From contig CAYRIO010000006.1 of NCBI GenBank assembly GCA_964424355.1, positions 1 to 64,000 on the forward strand: a stretch of 64,000 nucleotides of DNA. The letters are read 5' to 3'. Under the pieces are notes generated by a model. It did not search any database. It had not been told where the DNA came from and saw only the letters and a list, made by a program, of their open reading frames with translations. The position numbers and the translations under genes are program-made. Shown here one piece after another: positions 1-7,968 of the stretch (its first letter is position 1; each line of letters begins with the position of its first letter). The DNA is from CAZEHS01 sp964424355 (GTDB lineage: Bacteria; Bacillota; Clostridia; Peptostreptococcales; Acidaminobacteraceae).

Positions 1-831
1 CATATCCTGGCCCGTCTTGAGCGGGAGTTGGAATCCAATGTAGGCCTTCGGATGGAAGTGCTTCCCGGCCAGGACGGTTTCCGTGTTTCCGGACGGGGGG
101 AGCTGCATCTGTCCATCCTTCTGGAAAACATGCGTCGTGAGCTGTATGAGATCGCGGTTTCCAAGCCGGAGGTGCTGTACAAGCAAATCAATGGGGTCCT
201 CTGTGAGCCGGTTGAAAAAGTAATCGCCTCCATGCCTGATGAATACAGCGGCCCGGTTATCGCCGCCATGAATCAGCGCAAGGGTTTGATGAAGTACATG
301 GAAGCGGATCAGGGCTACACGAAGGTTGAGTACCTGGTGCCAACCCGCGGTCTTCTCGGATACCGCAGCGAATTCATCAACGTAACCCGTGGTGAAGGGA
401 CTCTGGTTCGTTCCTTTGAAAGCTTTGAGCCTTATGCTGGGGAAATCCCGGGCCGTGCCAACGGCGTCCTGATTGCTCAGCAACCGGGAGCTGCCATGGC
501 GTATGCCCTCAGTAACCTGGGCGAGCGTGCGACGATGTTCATCGAAGCGGCCTCAGAGGTGTATACCGGCCTGATCGTCGGCATGAACAGCCGTCGGGAA
601 GATATGGTGGTCAATGTCTGCAAAGGGAAGAAACTGACCAACATGCGTGCGTCCGGTTCTGATGATGCGGTTCGGGTTCAAAGCCCGCGGATCTTCACCC
701 TGGAAGAAGCCCTGGAATTCATCGAGGGGGACGAGCTGGTTGAAATCACGCCGGATGCGATCCGCCTGCGGAAGAAAATCCTGGACGAAACCGAGCGCAA
801 CCGTGCCAGCAAGCGAAAAGAGACAGTTTAA
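1..831 (+). CDS. typA: TypA/BipA ribosome-associated GTPase, C-terminal part (5' end outside window)
   Basis: The reading frame is already open at base 1 and runs 276 residues to a TAA, so only the C-terminal half of a roughly 600-residue protein is present; the G domain lies outside the window. The EF-G-like segment is visible (RGELHLSILLENMRR), then a domain V-like segment (EYSGPVIAAMNQRKG) and the TypA-specific C-terminal domain (RGLLGYRSEFINVTRGEG, LTNMRASGSDD). TypA is a translational GTPase that binds the ribosome and acts in stress and cold adaptation and 50S assembly. A strong hairpin follows directly, so this is the last gene of its transcript. Family assignment is secure. Confidence 0.95.
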   Translation, partial: HILARLERELESNVGLRMEVLPGQDGFRVSGRGELHLSILLENMRRELYEIAVSKPEVLYKQINGVLCEPVEKVIASMPDEYSGPVIAAMNQRKGLMKYMEADQGYTKVEYLVPTRGLLGYRSEFINVTRGEGTLVRSFESFEPYAGEIPGRANGVLIAQQPGAAMAYALSNLGERATMFIEAASEVYTGLIVGMNSRREDMVVNVCKGKKLTNMRASGSDDAVRVQSPRIFTLEEALEFIEGDELVEITPDAIRLRKKILDETERNRASKRKETV

Positions 832-847
832 TCAACATAGAGACAGC

Positions 848-882
848 CATCCCCGACACATGTGTCGGGGATGTTTTCGTTT
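848..882 (+). terminator. Rho-independent terminator after typA
   Basis: A perfect 26-base palindrome (848-873, centre CACATGTG, GC-rich arms) is followed by TTTTCGTTT. It begins 17 bases after the typA stop codon and separates typA from the pilus-type operon. Confidence 0.85.
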
Positions 883-987
883 GCAGAGATTCCACAATCT
901 AGGGGTGTTAATCCGCGTGGATTTTGGGTATGATTAGGGAGGCAAGCGCTCAAATCCTTGATGAATCATAAACCGGAGGGATTTCAT

Positions 988-2064
988 ATGTCAGAAACCG
1001 AACACGTCCAAAGAAAGAATCTTAAAAAAGATACGCTGGATACCTTTGAACTTTCCCTTTTCTGCCAGCAGATGGCCCTGGTATTGAAATCAGGCATTGC
1101 TCCGGTGGAAGGGGTTCCCCTGATTGCAGAGGAACTGACACAGCCGCGGCTGAAAAAAGCCCTGGATGAAATCAGTGACGATATCACCGGAGGCGCCACT
1201 TTTCACGAAGCACTGGGAAACCAGAGCCTGTTCCCGGCGTATCTGGTCTCCATGACCCAGCTGGGGGAAAAAACCGGAATGCTGGACCGTGTGATGGACA
1301 ATCTCGCCAAGTATTACGACCGGGACTACCGGCTTCAAAAGAAATTCCGCAGCAGTATCACCTATCCGCTGATCCTGATGACCCTCATGCTGGGCGTCAT
1401 CCTGCTGCTGATCCTGAAGATCCTGCCGATGTTCGCCAATATCCTCAGCTCCCTGGGCGGTGAGATGCCCCAGGTAACGATGATCCTCCTGTCCTTGGGG
1501 CAGGGCGTCATCCAAGTGGGGCCGATCCTGATCGGCATCCTGGTGTTCCTGGTTCTGGGCCTCATCTATTACGGGCGCACCGATGCAGGCGAGCTGCACT
1601 ATGATCGGCTCAAGATGGGACTGCCCTATCTGGGCAAGATCTATCGGAAGGTTTCTGCGGCCCGGTTCAGCCACGGGATGGCTCTGGTGCTGAGAAGCGG
1701 CATGACCTTCGAGGAAGGGTTGGATGCCGTGGAACAGATTATTGGCAACCGCTTTGTGCGGACAAAAATCATGGAGGCCGGCGATAAGATCCGTGCAGGT
1801 GAAACCCCGGCGGACGCCTTCGCTCAGCTGGGGCTGTACCCCAACCTTTTCATACGCATGCTGCGGATCGGTCATAAAACCGGAGAGCTGGATCAAATGA
1901 TGGCAAAGATTTCAGACGTGTATGATGACGAGGTTGAAGATTCATTGAACCTGCTGGCCAATGCCATTGAACCGATCCTGGTCATCACGCTTTCCGCCAT
2001 TGTGGCTGTTATTCTGCTGGCTGTCATGCTGCCCCTGATCAATATCATGAGCACCATCGGCTGA
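988..2064 (+). CDS. pilC: PilC/GspF-type inner-membrane platform protein
   Basis: Protein of 358 residues with the two T2SSF repeats of PilC/GspF proteins: the first begins FCQQMALVLKSGIAPVEG, the second FSHGMALVLRSGMTFEEG. Each is followed by a hydrophobic span; membrane segments lie near residues 125-150, 165-190 and at the C-terminus (ITLSAIVAVILLAVMLP). Such proteins form the membrane platform that couples the cytoplasmic ATPases to pilin assembly or disassembly. The ATG at 988 is chosen because GGAGGG lies 7 bases upstream; an in-frame TTG at 958 has no such site. It is the first gene of a tight six-gene operon ending in pilT. No PilB assembly ATPase is visible in the window. Confidence 0.92.
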   Translation: MSETEHVQRKNLKKDTLDTFELSLFCQQMALVLKSGIAPVEGVPLIAEELTQPRLKKALDEISDDITGGATFHEALGNQSLFPAYLVSMTQLGEKTGMLDRVMDNLAKYYDRDYRLQKKFRSSITYPLILMTLMLGVILLLILKILPMFANILSSLGGEMPQVTMILLSLGQGVIQVGPILIGILVFLVLGLIYYGRTDAGELHYDRLKMGLPYLGKIYRKVSAARFSHGMALVLRSGMTFEEGLDAVEQIIGNRFVRTKIMEAGDKIRAGETPADAFAQLGLYPNLFIRMLRIGHKTGELDQMMAKISDVYDDEVEDSLNLLANAIEPILVITLSAIVAVILLAVMLPLINIMSTIG

Positions 2065-2102
2065 TTTTCGGAGGACGGACATAAAAAGGGGGAGTTTCGC
2101 CG

Positions 2103-2432
2103 ATGCATGCAGGGAAAAATACACAGGTGCCCTATTGGATCCTGTTGGGAACCATCTTGATCATCATGGCCTATGGTTTCATGGGAATGGACCGTTTCGG
2201 GCGACAATCCGACACGCAGTACACCGAGGCCATCAAGCAGGCGATCCTCAGGAATTCGGCGCACTGCTACGCGTTGGAAGGCAGCTATCCGCCGGATCTT
2301 GCCTATCTGGAGAACAATTACGGCCTGATTCTGGATCACGAGAAATACAGCTATGTCTATGAAGTGTTTGCTTCAAATATCCGGCCGGAAGTTGAGGTGC
2401 TCCCATGGAATACAGAAATCGCACAGCCCTGA
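2103..2432 (+). CDS. Small membrane-anchored protein of the pilus operon
   Basis: Protein of 109 residues with one N-terminal membrane span (YWILLGTILIIMAYGFMGM) and a soluble domain of about 80 residues. The stretch CYALEGSYPPDLAYLENNYG resembles the region after the helix in small type II secretion/type IV pilus pseudopilins, where an alanine-rich helix leads into a YP-containing loop. There is no prepilin peptidase Gly-Phe-Thr-Leu-x-Glu site, so it is not a classical processed pilin. It overlaps the next gene by 28 bases, which suggests translational coupling. The precise role is unknown; a minor pilus component or assembly accessory is inferred from position. Confidence 0.75.
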   Translation: MHAGKNTQVPYWILLGTILIIMAYGFMGMDRFGRQSDTQYTEAIKQAILRNSAHCYALEGSYPPDLAYLENNYGLILDHEKYSYVYEVFASNIRPEVEVLPWNTEIAQP

Positions 2433-2953
2433 TCACAGCGGTACAGAACCGTGCTGGGCGAACCCAGATAGAGGTGCTTGCCGTCTTGGTGCTCCTGCTG
2501 CTTTTGGGCGTTTCAGCCTTCACGCTTTCCATGGCGGGAGCCGATTCGTACAAGAGTCTCAACAGCTTCCGGGATAAGAGCGCCTCGGTGCGGATTGCCA
2601 CGGCCTATACGGAAATGAAGATCCATCAATATGATACCGCCGGCGTGCTGGCGGTGGAACCCCATCCGGTTACCGGTGAGCAGGCCCTCGTCATCCGTGA
2701 AACGGTTGAAGGTCAGAAGTATGAGACGTGGATTTACTACAGCCAGGGGTACCTCCGGGAAGCCTTGGTACTTCAAGGGCAGGCGCCCACCGACGCATTC
2801 GGTTTTGAGGTGGTTGCGCTGGATTCCTACAAGCTGACGGCGGATCTTCAGAAAAACGGCGTGGCGATTGAAGCCCAGGCAAGGGATGAAAAAGGACGGA
2901 ATCTGGTTCTGGACAGCTTTGTCGCTTTCCGAAGCGGGGAGGTGCGCCCATGA
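2405..2953 (+). CDS. Pilin-like protein with N-terminal hydrophobic helix (DUF4860-like)
   Basis: Protein of 182 residues. After a basic lead it has RTQIEVLAVLVLLLLLGVSA, a hydrophobic helix with a glutamate five residues before the leucine-rich core. This echoes the Glu5 arrangement of type IV pilin-like proteins but lacks the canonical GFTLIE cleavage site. The remainder is a soluble beta-rich region (KYETWIYYSQGYLREALVLQ). The length and plan resemble the uncharacterised DUF4860 family found in clostridial pilus loci; I give that name from memory and with caution. It overlaps both neighbours by a few bases. It is probably a minor pseudopilin. Confidence 0.72.
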   Translation: MEYRNRTALITAVQNRAGRTQIEVLAVLVLLLLLGVSAFTLSMAGADSYKSLNSFRDKSASVRIATAYTEMKIHQYDTAGVLAVEPHPVTGEQALVIRETVEGQKYETWIYYSQGYLREALVLQGQAPTDAFGFEVVALDSYKLTADLQKNGVAIEAQARDEKGRNLVLDSFVAFRSGEVRP

Positions 2954-3474
2954 TGAAAAAAACCAGGACGACTAGGGGGATCAAGGGATTCTCGCTGATT
3001 GAGATGCTCATTGCGGTAGCGGTTCTGAGTCTGTTGGGATTGGTGGTGATCCAGGTGTTCATCACCGCCAGCTCACTGAATCACAAGGCTGCGGATATGG
3101 ACAAGGCCGTAGCGGTCAGCACAGCCGTGGTGGAGCGGATGAAGGGCCTGCCTGGGGATGCGCAGCTGGACGCGCAGACTTTGGGAAGTCTTTTTCCGGA
3201 GGCGGTCGTCAGTATCGGCATAGATGGGCAGGAAGGTGCGTTAAGCCAGCTGTACACCGCAGAGTGGGAGCCCATGTCCATGTCATCTTCCCAATTGGCG
3301 GCCTTTGTTCTGGATGCCCGATTGAAAGCAGCCAGCCCCGAGGAAGGGAACGTGACACTTCTGAGCCTCAAAATCGTAAAACAAGGCAAGTATTTTCACA
3401 AACCGGATCTGCTGCCCCTCCTGTTTGAATTGGAGGCGGCGCTGCCCCAGCCCTTGAAGGGAGGGATCCGCTGA
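2950..3474 (+). CDS. Type IV prepilin-like protein (N-methylation motif)
   Basis: Protein of 174 residues with a textbook class III prepilin start: a short basic leader, then GFSLIEMLIAVAVLSLLGLV. The predicted prepilin peptidase cut is after the glycine, which leaves an N-terminal phenylalanine and Glu5. The rest is a globular domain (residues 45-174) with no family I recognise. It starts within the stop region of the upstream gene (ATGATG at 2950) and ends at the ATG of the next gene, so translation is coupled. It is likely a minor pilin or pseudopilin. The peptidase PilD is not in the window. Confidence 0.88.
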   Translation: MMKKTRTTRGIKGFSLIEMLIAVAVLSLLGLVVIQVFITASSLNHKAADMDKAVAVSTAVVERMKGLPGDAQLDAQTLGSLFPEAVVSIGIDGQEGALSQLYTAEWEPMSMSSSQLAAFVLDARLKAASPEEGNVTLLSLKIVKQGKYFHKPDLLPLLFELEAALPQPLKGGIR

Positions 3475-3956
3475 TGAAGCTGAAACATCTTTCGAATAAA
3501 CAGGGGAGCGCGTCAGTGATTGTGATCATGGTCATGCTGCTCCTGGTGGTCTTTGGGATTCTCGCCTTTGTCTCCGGCGGGTCCAGCCTCAAATTGGCTG
3601 AAAAGAATGCCAAGACCGTTAAGGATTACTATCTGCTGGATAAAAAAGGCGAGATCGCCGTGGGTCAGGTTCTGGCGCTGCTCAAGACGGAAGGCGTCGG
3701 CTCGGATTTAGCAGCAGCGGCGCAAAAGGCGACGGGAATACAAGACGTGACGACCCAATCCCAGACCGCCGGGCAACAGGTCCTCACGATGCAGATTCAG
3801 GATCCTTCCCTGGAGAATGGCGCCAGCCTGAGAATCCGGTTGCAGCCGCAATCGAGCGCCGCTGGAATTCAAGGGCTCGCAATTCGGGAATGGAAGCTGA
3901 TTTACAAGCCTTTTGTCTATGATGAAACAGTAAATCTATGGGATGGTGCCAATTGA
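3474..3956 (+). CDS. Membrane-anchored PilX-like protein of the pilus operon
   Basis: Protein of 160 residues. A short N-terminal tail ending NKQGSASVIVIMVMLLLVVF leads into one membrane helix, then a helical and beta-mixed extracytoplasmic region with many glutamines. The layout (tail, helix, YYLLDKKGEIAV) is that of PilX-like proteins that sit beside minor pilins, but I see no signature that proves it. Its TGA overlaps the ATG of pilT (TGATG at 3954-3958), so expression should be coupled to the ATPase. Confidence 0.72.
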   Translation: MKLKHLSNKQGSASVIVIMVMLLLVVFGILAFVSGGSSLKLAEKNAKTVKDYYLLDKKGEIAVGQVLALLKTEGVGSDLAAAAQKATGIQDVTTQSQTAGQQVLTMQIQDPSLENGASLRIRLQPQSSAAGIQGLAIREWKLIYKPFVYDETVNLWDGAN

Positions 3957-5041
3957 TGAGCGATAAACTGGTCTATAACGGTGAATATACAATCATGGAG
4001 CTGCTGCGGTTCGCAAAAGAGCAGAAGGCTTCCGACCTGCATCTGACTGTGGGGGTCCCGCCGATCATCAAGGTTCGGGGCGAACTGCTGGATGTTGGCG
4101 AAAAAATGCTGCTGCCTGGGATTATCGAGCCCATCATCCGGGAACTGTTCCAGGATGAGAACAACTACCGGGAATTTCTCAGCTCGGGGGACAAGGACTT
4201 TTCCATTTCGGCTCCGGGCATCGGGCGTTTTCGGGTCAACACGTTCTTTCAACGGGGCTCCATGGCCGCAGCCATCCGGATTGTCCATACGGAACTGCCG
4301 AACCCCAAGGAACTGGGAATCCCGGAGGGGATTTTGGATCTTCACAAAACCAATCGCGGTCTGGTTCTGGTAACGGGCCCTACCGGCAGTGGGAAATCCA
4401 CCACCCTTTCCTGCCTGATCGACCTCATCAACGAATCCCGCAAATGCCATATCCTCACACTGGAAGAACCCATAGAGTTCCTGCATAAGCATAAACGAAG
4501 CATCGTGAATCAGCGGGAAATCGGCCAGGATACCGCCACCTATACCAAGGCCCTGCGGAGTGCCCTGCGAGAATCCCCGGATGTCATCCTGTTGGGGGAA
4601 ATGCGGGATTTGGAGACCATCGGCATCGCCATGACGGCAGCGGAAACCGGGCATCTGGTTTTTTCCACCCTCCATACGGTCGGCGCCGCCAAGACCATCG
4701 ACCGGATCATTGACGTGTTTCCGCCCAATCAGCAGCAGCAGATCCGGGTACAGCTCTCCACCGTGCTGCAGGCCGTTGTTTCCCAGCAGCTGCTGCCTTC
4801 CCACGAACTGGGCAGGGTGGCGGCCTTTGAGATCATGTACATGAACAGCGCCATTCGGAACCTCATCCGCGAATCCAAAGCGTTTCAGATCGATGCGGCG
4901 ATTCAGACCGGCAGAAGCGCCGGTATGGTCAGCATGGATCTGAGCATCGCCAACCTGGTGAAGCAGGGGCTGGTCACCAAAGAGGATGCCCTGGTGTACT
5001 GCGTGAATCCGGATATCCTGATGCGGTATCTGGAAAGCTGA
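3956..5041 (+). CDS. pilT: PilT-type retraction ATPase
   Basis: Protein of 361 residues in the usual PilT size range. An N-terminal PAS-like domain (ASDLHLTVGVPPIIKVRGEL) is followed by a RecA-like core: Walker A GPTGSGKST (141-149), Asp box with TLEEPIEF (168-175), the PilT hallmark RSALRESPDVILLGEMRD (201-218), and a His box TGHLVFSTLHT. PilT hexamers power pilus depolymerisation and twitching. The ATG at 3956 is preferred because it overlaps the preceding stop; an ATG at 3938 lies inside the upstream gene. It is the last gene of the operon, before a hairpin terminator. Confidence 0.95.
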   Translation: MSDKLVYNGEYTIMELLRFAKEQKASDLHLTVGVPPIIKVRGELLDVGEKMLLPGIIEPIIRELFQDENNYREFLSSGDKDFSISAPGIGRFRVNTFFQRGSMAAAIRIVHTELPNPKELGIPEGILDLHKTNRGLVLVTGPTGSGKSTTLSCLIDLINESRKCHILTLEEPIEFLHKHKRSIVNQREIGQDTATYTKALRSALRESPDVILLGEMRDLETIGIAMTAAETGHLVFSTLHTVGAAKTIDRIIDVFPPNQQQQIRVQLSTVLQAVVSQQLLPSHELGRVAAFEIMYMNSAIRNLIRESKAFQIDAAIQTGRSAGMVSMDLSIANLVKQGLVTKEDALVYCVNPDILMRYLES

Positions 5042-5068
5042 AAACTTGTGTTGATCGAGATTCACAAT

Positions 5069-5100
5069 GAGGGGTTGCCAATCGGGTAATCCCTCTTTTC
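5069..5100 (+). terminator. Terminator after pilT
   Basis: An 11-base-pair stem (5069-5079 with 5085-5095, including two G-U pairs) and a five-base loop are followed by TTTT. It closes the pilus-type operon. Confidence 0.7.
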
Positions 5101-5162
5101 ATATCCTGAAACATCTGATACAATCAGAGCATACCCAACAAAAATACTCGGAATTAAATATG

Positions 5163-5205
5163 CGTAACTTCGGTTACGGAGTTATCCTCTCAGACCCGTT
5201 ATACT
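5163..5205 (+). promoter_or_regulatory. Candidate CRP/FNR-type operator plus -10 element for the redox operon
   Basis: The perfect dyad CGTAAC-TTCG-GTTACG (5163-5178) has five- to six-base half sites separated by four bases, the architecture of CRP/FNR-superfamily operators. A good -10 (TATACT, 5200-5205) lies downstream with no recognisable -35. The dyad centre (5170.5) is 34.5 bases upstream of the last -10 base, which places it at about -41.5, the class II activator position. The first downstream gene starts at 5234 after AAGGAG. Proposed clostridial HcpR-type sites have this kind of half site, but I recall that from memory. A UUCG-loop RNA hairpin is the alternative reading. Confidence 0.6.
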
Positions 5206-5233
5206 GAGACCATAGCACGAAAGGAGAACACTT

Positions 5234-5938
5234 ATGGAAAAGCCCAAATTCGCAACCCTTCAGCGGGTACGCACCGAAGACCGCACCTTTGCCATCACGC
5301 CCCGCATACCCGGCGGCTTTGTCACCCCGGAAATCCTCAATAAACTGGCAGCCGTGGCTGAAAAGTACCATGCTACGCTGAAAATCACTTCAGGACAACG
5401 GATCATGCTGCTGGGGCTCAAGGAAAGTGATGTAAACCTGGCATGGGACGAACTGGGCATGGAACCGGCGGTGTTATCCCCTTATTCAGTCAAGAATATT
5501 GAAATCTGTCCGGCCTCTTTCTGCAAGCGTTCCAAACAGAATTCCATGAAACTGGGTCTGAAGCTGGAAAAGCGTTTCTACGGCGCACCGGCCCCCAATC
5601 GCACCAAAATCGGCGTGGCAGGTTGTCTCAATGCCTGCACCAGCGTGAATGCCAGGGATATCGGCGTTCTGGCGGACGAACAGGGATACATCATCGTGGC
5701 CGGCGGCAGTGCCGGTTACCATCCCCGGTTGCCGGACCGGATCGCCGAAGGATTGAATGAAGATGAAGCCTTTTGGATGGTGGAAGCTGTTTTCGATTAC
5801 TATGCAGCCAACGCCCCCATGGGGGAAAAATTAGGACCTTGGATAGACACCATCGGCCTAGACGTTTTTAAAGCGGGCGTCCAGCAACACTACACTGAAA
5901 AACTTAAAAATCAGGAGGAACACACATCCCATGAGTAA
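5234..5938 (+). CDS. Small siroheme/4Fe-4S nitrite-sulfite reductase-like protein
   Basis: Protein of 234 residues, about half the length of full assimilatory reductases. It has one ferredoxin-like half domain (residues 8-70, with ITSGQRIMLLGLK) and one siroheme/4Fe-4S domain. Four cysteines fit the cluster pattern: C92 and C97 (CPASFC) and C131 and C135 (GCLNAC). The first pair has four intervening residues where five are usual. Small reductases of this type occur in anaerobes, and some act on sulfite or nitrite. It is the first gene of an operon with an unknown protein and a hybrid-cluster-associated CxxC protein, behind a CRP/FNR-like dyad. The substrate is not shown by the sequence; nitrosative or sulfite detoxification is inferred. 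Confidence 0.85.
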   Translation: MEKPKFATLQRVRTEDRTFAITPRIPGGFVTPEILNKLAAVAEKYHATLKITSGQRIMLLGLKESDVNLAWDELGMEPAVLSPYSVKNIEICPASFCKRSKQNSMKLGLKLEKRFYGAPAPNRTKIGVAGCLNACTSVNARDIGVLADEQGYIIVAGGSAGYHPRLPDRIAEGLNEDEAFWMVEAVFDYYAANAPMGEKLGPWIDTIGLDVFKAGVQQHYTEKLKNQEEHTSHE

Positions 5939-6575
5939 ATTCCTAGCACCGATCCACGGCTGGCTTTTCAACAAGATTCAGATTTCGGAAAGCATTGAGC
6001 GCAACCTGTTGGACACCCTGCAACTGCAGAAGGCACCTTTTGTAACGGATCTTTTCGCTGCAGTGGGTCCTCAGCTGCCGGACAGCCCCCTGGAAGATTT
6101 GATCGATCAGGGAAATATCCACGGCTGGCTTCAAAGTCGGATCCACATGACTGAAAGCCGTCTGGCGGCCTTGATCACCTGGCAGGTGAATGAGAATCCC
6201 GCAGTGCTTTCAGACCTTCACAGGATTTGGGCACAAACCGGCGCTGAATTGGCCGCAGCGCTGGAAACAGCAGGCCCCTTGAAGGCCGAGGAAGCCTACA
6301 AGCTGGTACAGGACCTCATTCTGGAAGGGATGCCCTGTGACCGGGTCAGTCAGGTGACGGCAGTCAATGAAGACACCGTTGAATGGTTGACGACCAGCTG
6401 CCTCCATAAAGGCTACTTCGATGCGGTCGGCGGCGATGTCACCCACTATTATGATCTCCGGGCGTCCCTGATCAACGGCATCCTGAGCACCCTTCAGCCC
6501 GGCACGCAGTATCAAGTTACGGCACAACCTGCAGGCAGCAACGCAGCCTATCATAACCAAATAACCATCCAATAG
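5931..6575 (+). CDS. Unknown protein of the redox operon with an internal repeat
   Basis: Protein of 214 residues that I do not recognise. It is soluble and largely helical. An internal duplication is visible: IHGWLFNKIQISESIERNLL (8-27) and IHGWLQSRIHMTESRLAALI (63-82) align well. The C-terminal part (EGMPCDRVSQVTAVNEDTVEWL, near residues 136-157) contains one of only two cysteines, the other being in TTSCLHKGY. It overlaps the upstream reductase gene by 8 bases and is followed after 12 bases by the CxxC protein, so it almost surely belongs to the same transcript. A partner or chaperone role in the same stress response is only inference. Confidence 0.8.
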   Translation: MSKFLAPIHGWLFNKIQISESIERNLLDTLQLQKAPFVTDLFAAVGPQLPDSPLEDLIDQGNIHGWLQSRIHMTESRLAALITWQVNENPAVLSDLHRIWAQTGAELAAALETAGPLKAEEAYKLVQDLILEGMPCDRVSQVTAVNEDTVEWLTTSCLHKGYFDAVGGDVTHYYDLRASLINGILSTLQPGTQYQVTAQPAGSNAAYHNQITIQ

Positions 6576-6587
6576 GAGGAAATGACC

Positions 6588-6773
6588 ATGAAAGTAACCA
6601 AAGACATGATTATCGCAGATGTACTGAAAGCCAATCCCCAAGCGGCAATGATCCTGATGAACAGCGGCATGGGCTGCCTCGGTTGCCCCTCTTCCCAGAG
6701 CGAGACCCTGGAACAGGCTGTCGAGATCCACGGCATGGATATCGAGAAGCTCTTGAGCGAACTCAACGGATAA
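6588..6773 (+). CDS. DUF1858 / hybrid-cluster-protein-associated redox disulfide protein
   Basis: Protein of 61 residues that matches the short DUF1858 domain: an ITKDMIIADVLK-type start, then NSGMGCLGCPSS with C30 and C33 as a CxxC pair, then SETLEQAVEIHGMDIEKLLSELN. This family is named for its association with the hybrid cluster protein (prismane), a nitric oxide-linked enzyme of anaerobes. The ATG at 6588 is preferred over 6582 because GGAGG (6575-6579) then sits 8 bases away. It is the last gene of the redox operon. No hcp gene is in the window. Confidence 0.9.
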   Translation: MKVTKDMIIADVLKANPQAAMILMNSGMGCLGCPSSQSETLEQAVEIHGMDIEKLLSELNG

Positions 6774-6785
6774 GCGATATACGAA

Positions 6786-6820
6786 AAACAGCCTGGGTGC
6801 GTAACCCAGGCTGTTTGCAT
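6786..6820. terminator. Bidirectional terminator between convergent genes
   Basis: A perfect 13-base-pair stem (6786-6798 with 6804-6816) and a five-base loop end in TTT on the plus strand and TTTTT on the minus strand. It serves both the redox operon and the convergent gene ending at 6850. Confidence 0.85.
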
Positions 6821-6849
6821 TCAGGCCGGTATGCTTTTTTCGGGACAGA

Positions 6850-7968
6850 TCACTGAATTTCCAGTACTTGGATCTTCTCATCCCAATCAACCTGCAGCCC
6901 TAAGCTCTCAACCATAGCTCGAAGGGGGATGACGGTGCGGCCATTGATGATCTGTGGGGGGACATCCAGGTCCGTGCTGGTGCCGTTGACCTTCATGCTG
7001 TCGTCCCCAATCTCGAATTCGATGACCGTTGTCCCCTTTTGAATGGTGATCTTCTGCTCCCGTTCATCCCACAGGACAGTTGCTCCCAGAGAGGCTGCAA
7101 TGGCCCGGACAGGAATCAGGGTGCGCCCGGAGGAGATGACCGGCGGGGTGTCGAATTTGACTTCCTTGCCGGAAACGAAAATGCTGTTGATTGGCAGGGC
7201 GTGCACGTTGGTGAGTTTGTCCAGCTCAGCCTGGAGCTTCACTGCAGCATTCCATTCGTCATCGGAATAGAGCTCCCGGAGAAGATCCCGGATGGCCAGT
7301 TTTTTTTCGCGGATCTGAACCTGCAGCGAATCCTTCAGGGCTTCCTGTTCCGCAATTTTCTGGCGGAGGAGGGCTTGACCGGCAGTGTCGCTGGAGGCAG
7401 TCAGGAGGCTCAGTTCGGTTTTTAGGCGAATCAGCTCCCTCTCCACGGCATCCCGTTGATCCTTCAGCGTATCCAGCTCCGTCTCGACCCAGTGCTTGCT
7501 GCTGTCGAAGAGCTTGAACCGGTCGTCACCGACCAGCTGGTTCATCTGGGTCTCAATGGCATCCTTCTGGTTCTTCAGGGTTCTCAGCTCTGTTTCAAGG
7601 CGGGCGGTCAATGCGGCATCCGCCCCATCTTTAGCGGTATCCAGCTGAGCCTTGACCCCGTCGATCTTGCTGGAAAGCAGCTCTTTTTCACGGACCAGAT
7701 TCATGTACTCCGGGTTGCTTGAGAGGGAAGAGGAGCTGGAATCATCCAATACGGCATCATCTGATGTAGAATCATCTGACCCAGAATCATCCGATCCGGA
7801 CCGGCTGTCATCACCGGGGGGATCATCGCTGCCGGAAGAGCCGCTGTCGGAGCTGCTTCCAGAGGTGCTTCCGTCATCGGAGCCTTTATCGGCATAAGAC
7901 ACAATGGGAATTGCAAACACCAGGGTTACGATCAGAACCATCAGCAATAGATCAATCAGTCGTTTCAT
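6850..7968 (-). CDS. Secreted coiled-coil protein with copper-amine-oxidase-N stalk repeats
   Basis: Protein of 372 residues. A signal peptide or N-terminal anchor (MKRLIDLLLMVLIVTLVFA) is followed by a Ser/Asp-rich linker at about residues 29-80, then a charged helical region (80-235) with heptad-like Leu spacing suggesting coiled coil. Last come two copper amine oxidase N-domain repeats, marked by SGRTLIPVRAIAASLGA and NGRTVIPLRAMVESLG. In clostridia this domain is a cell-surface module; no catalytic oxidase domain is present. It stands alone and converges on the redox operon. GGAGGC upstream supports the ATG at 7968. Surface attachment is inferred. Confidence 0.85.
   Translation of the reverse strand: MKRLIDLLLMVLIVTLVFAIPIVSYADKGSDDGSTSGSSSDSGSSGSDDPPGDDSRSGSDDSGSDDSTSDDAVLDDSSSSSLSSNPEYMNLVREKELLSSKIDGVKAQLDTAKDGADAALTARLETELRTLKNQKDAIETQMNQLVGDDRFKLFDSSKHWVETELDTLKDQRDAVERELIRLKTELSLLTASSDTAGQALLRQKIAEQEALKDSLQVQIREKKLAIRDLLRELYSDDEWNAAVKLQAELDKLTNVHALPINSIFVSGKEVKFDTPPVISSGRTLIPVRAIAASLGATVLWDEREQKITIQKGTTVIEFEIGDDSMKVNGTSTDLDVPPQIINGRTVIPLRAMVESLGLQVDWDEKIQVLEIQ

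Noticed and set aside
1090..1896. Minus-strand open frame opposite pilC
   Set aside because: His/Gln-rich antisense composition and no initiation signal; pilC is clearly coding on the plus strand.
3917..5065. Long open frame on the minus strand opposite pilT
   Set aside because: It mirrors the codon pattern of pilT, has His/Gln/Arg-rich sequence without motifs and no ribosome site.
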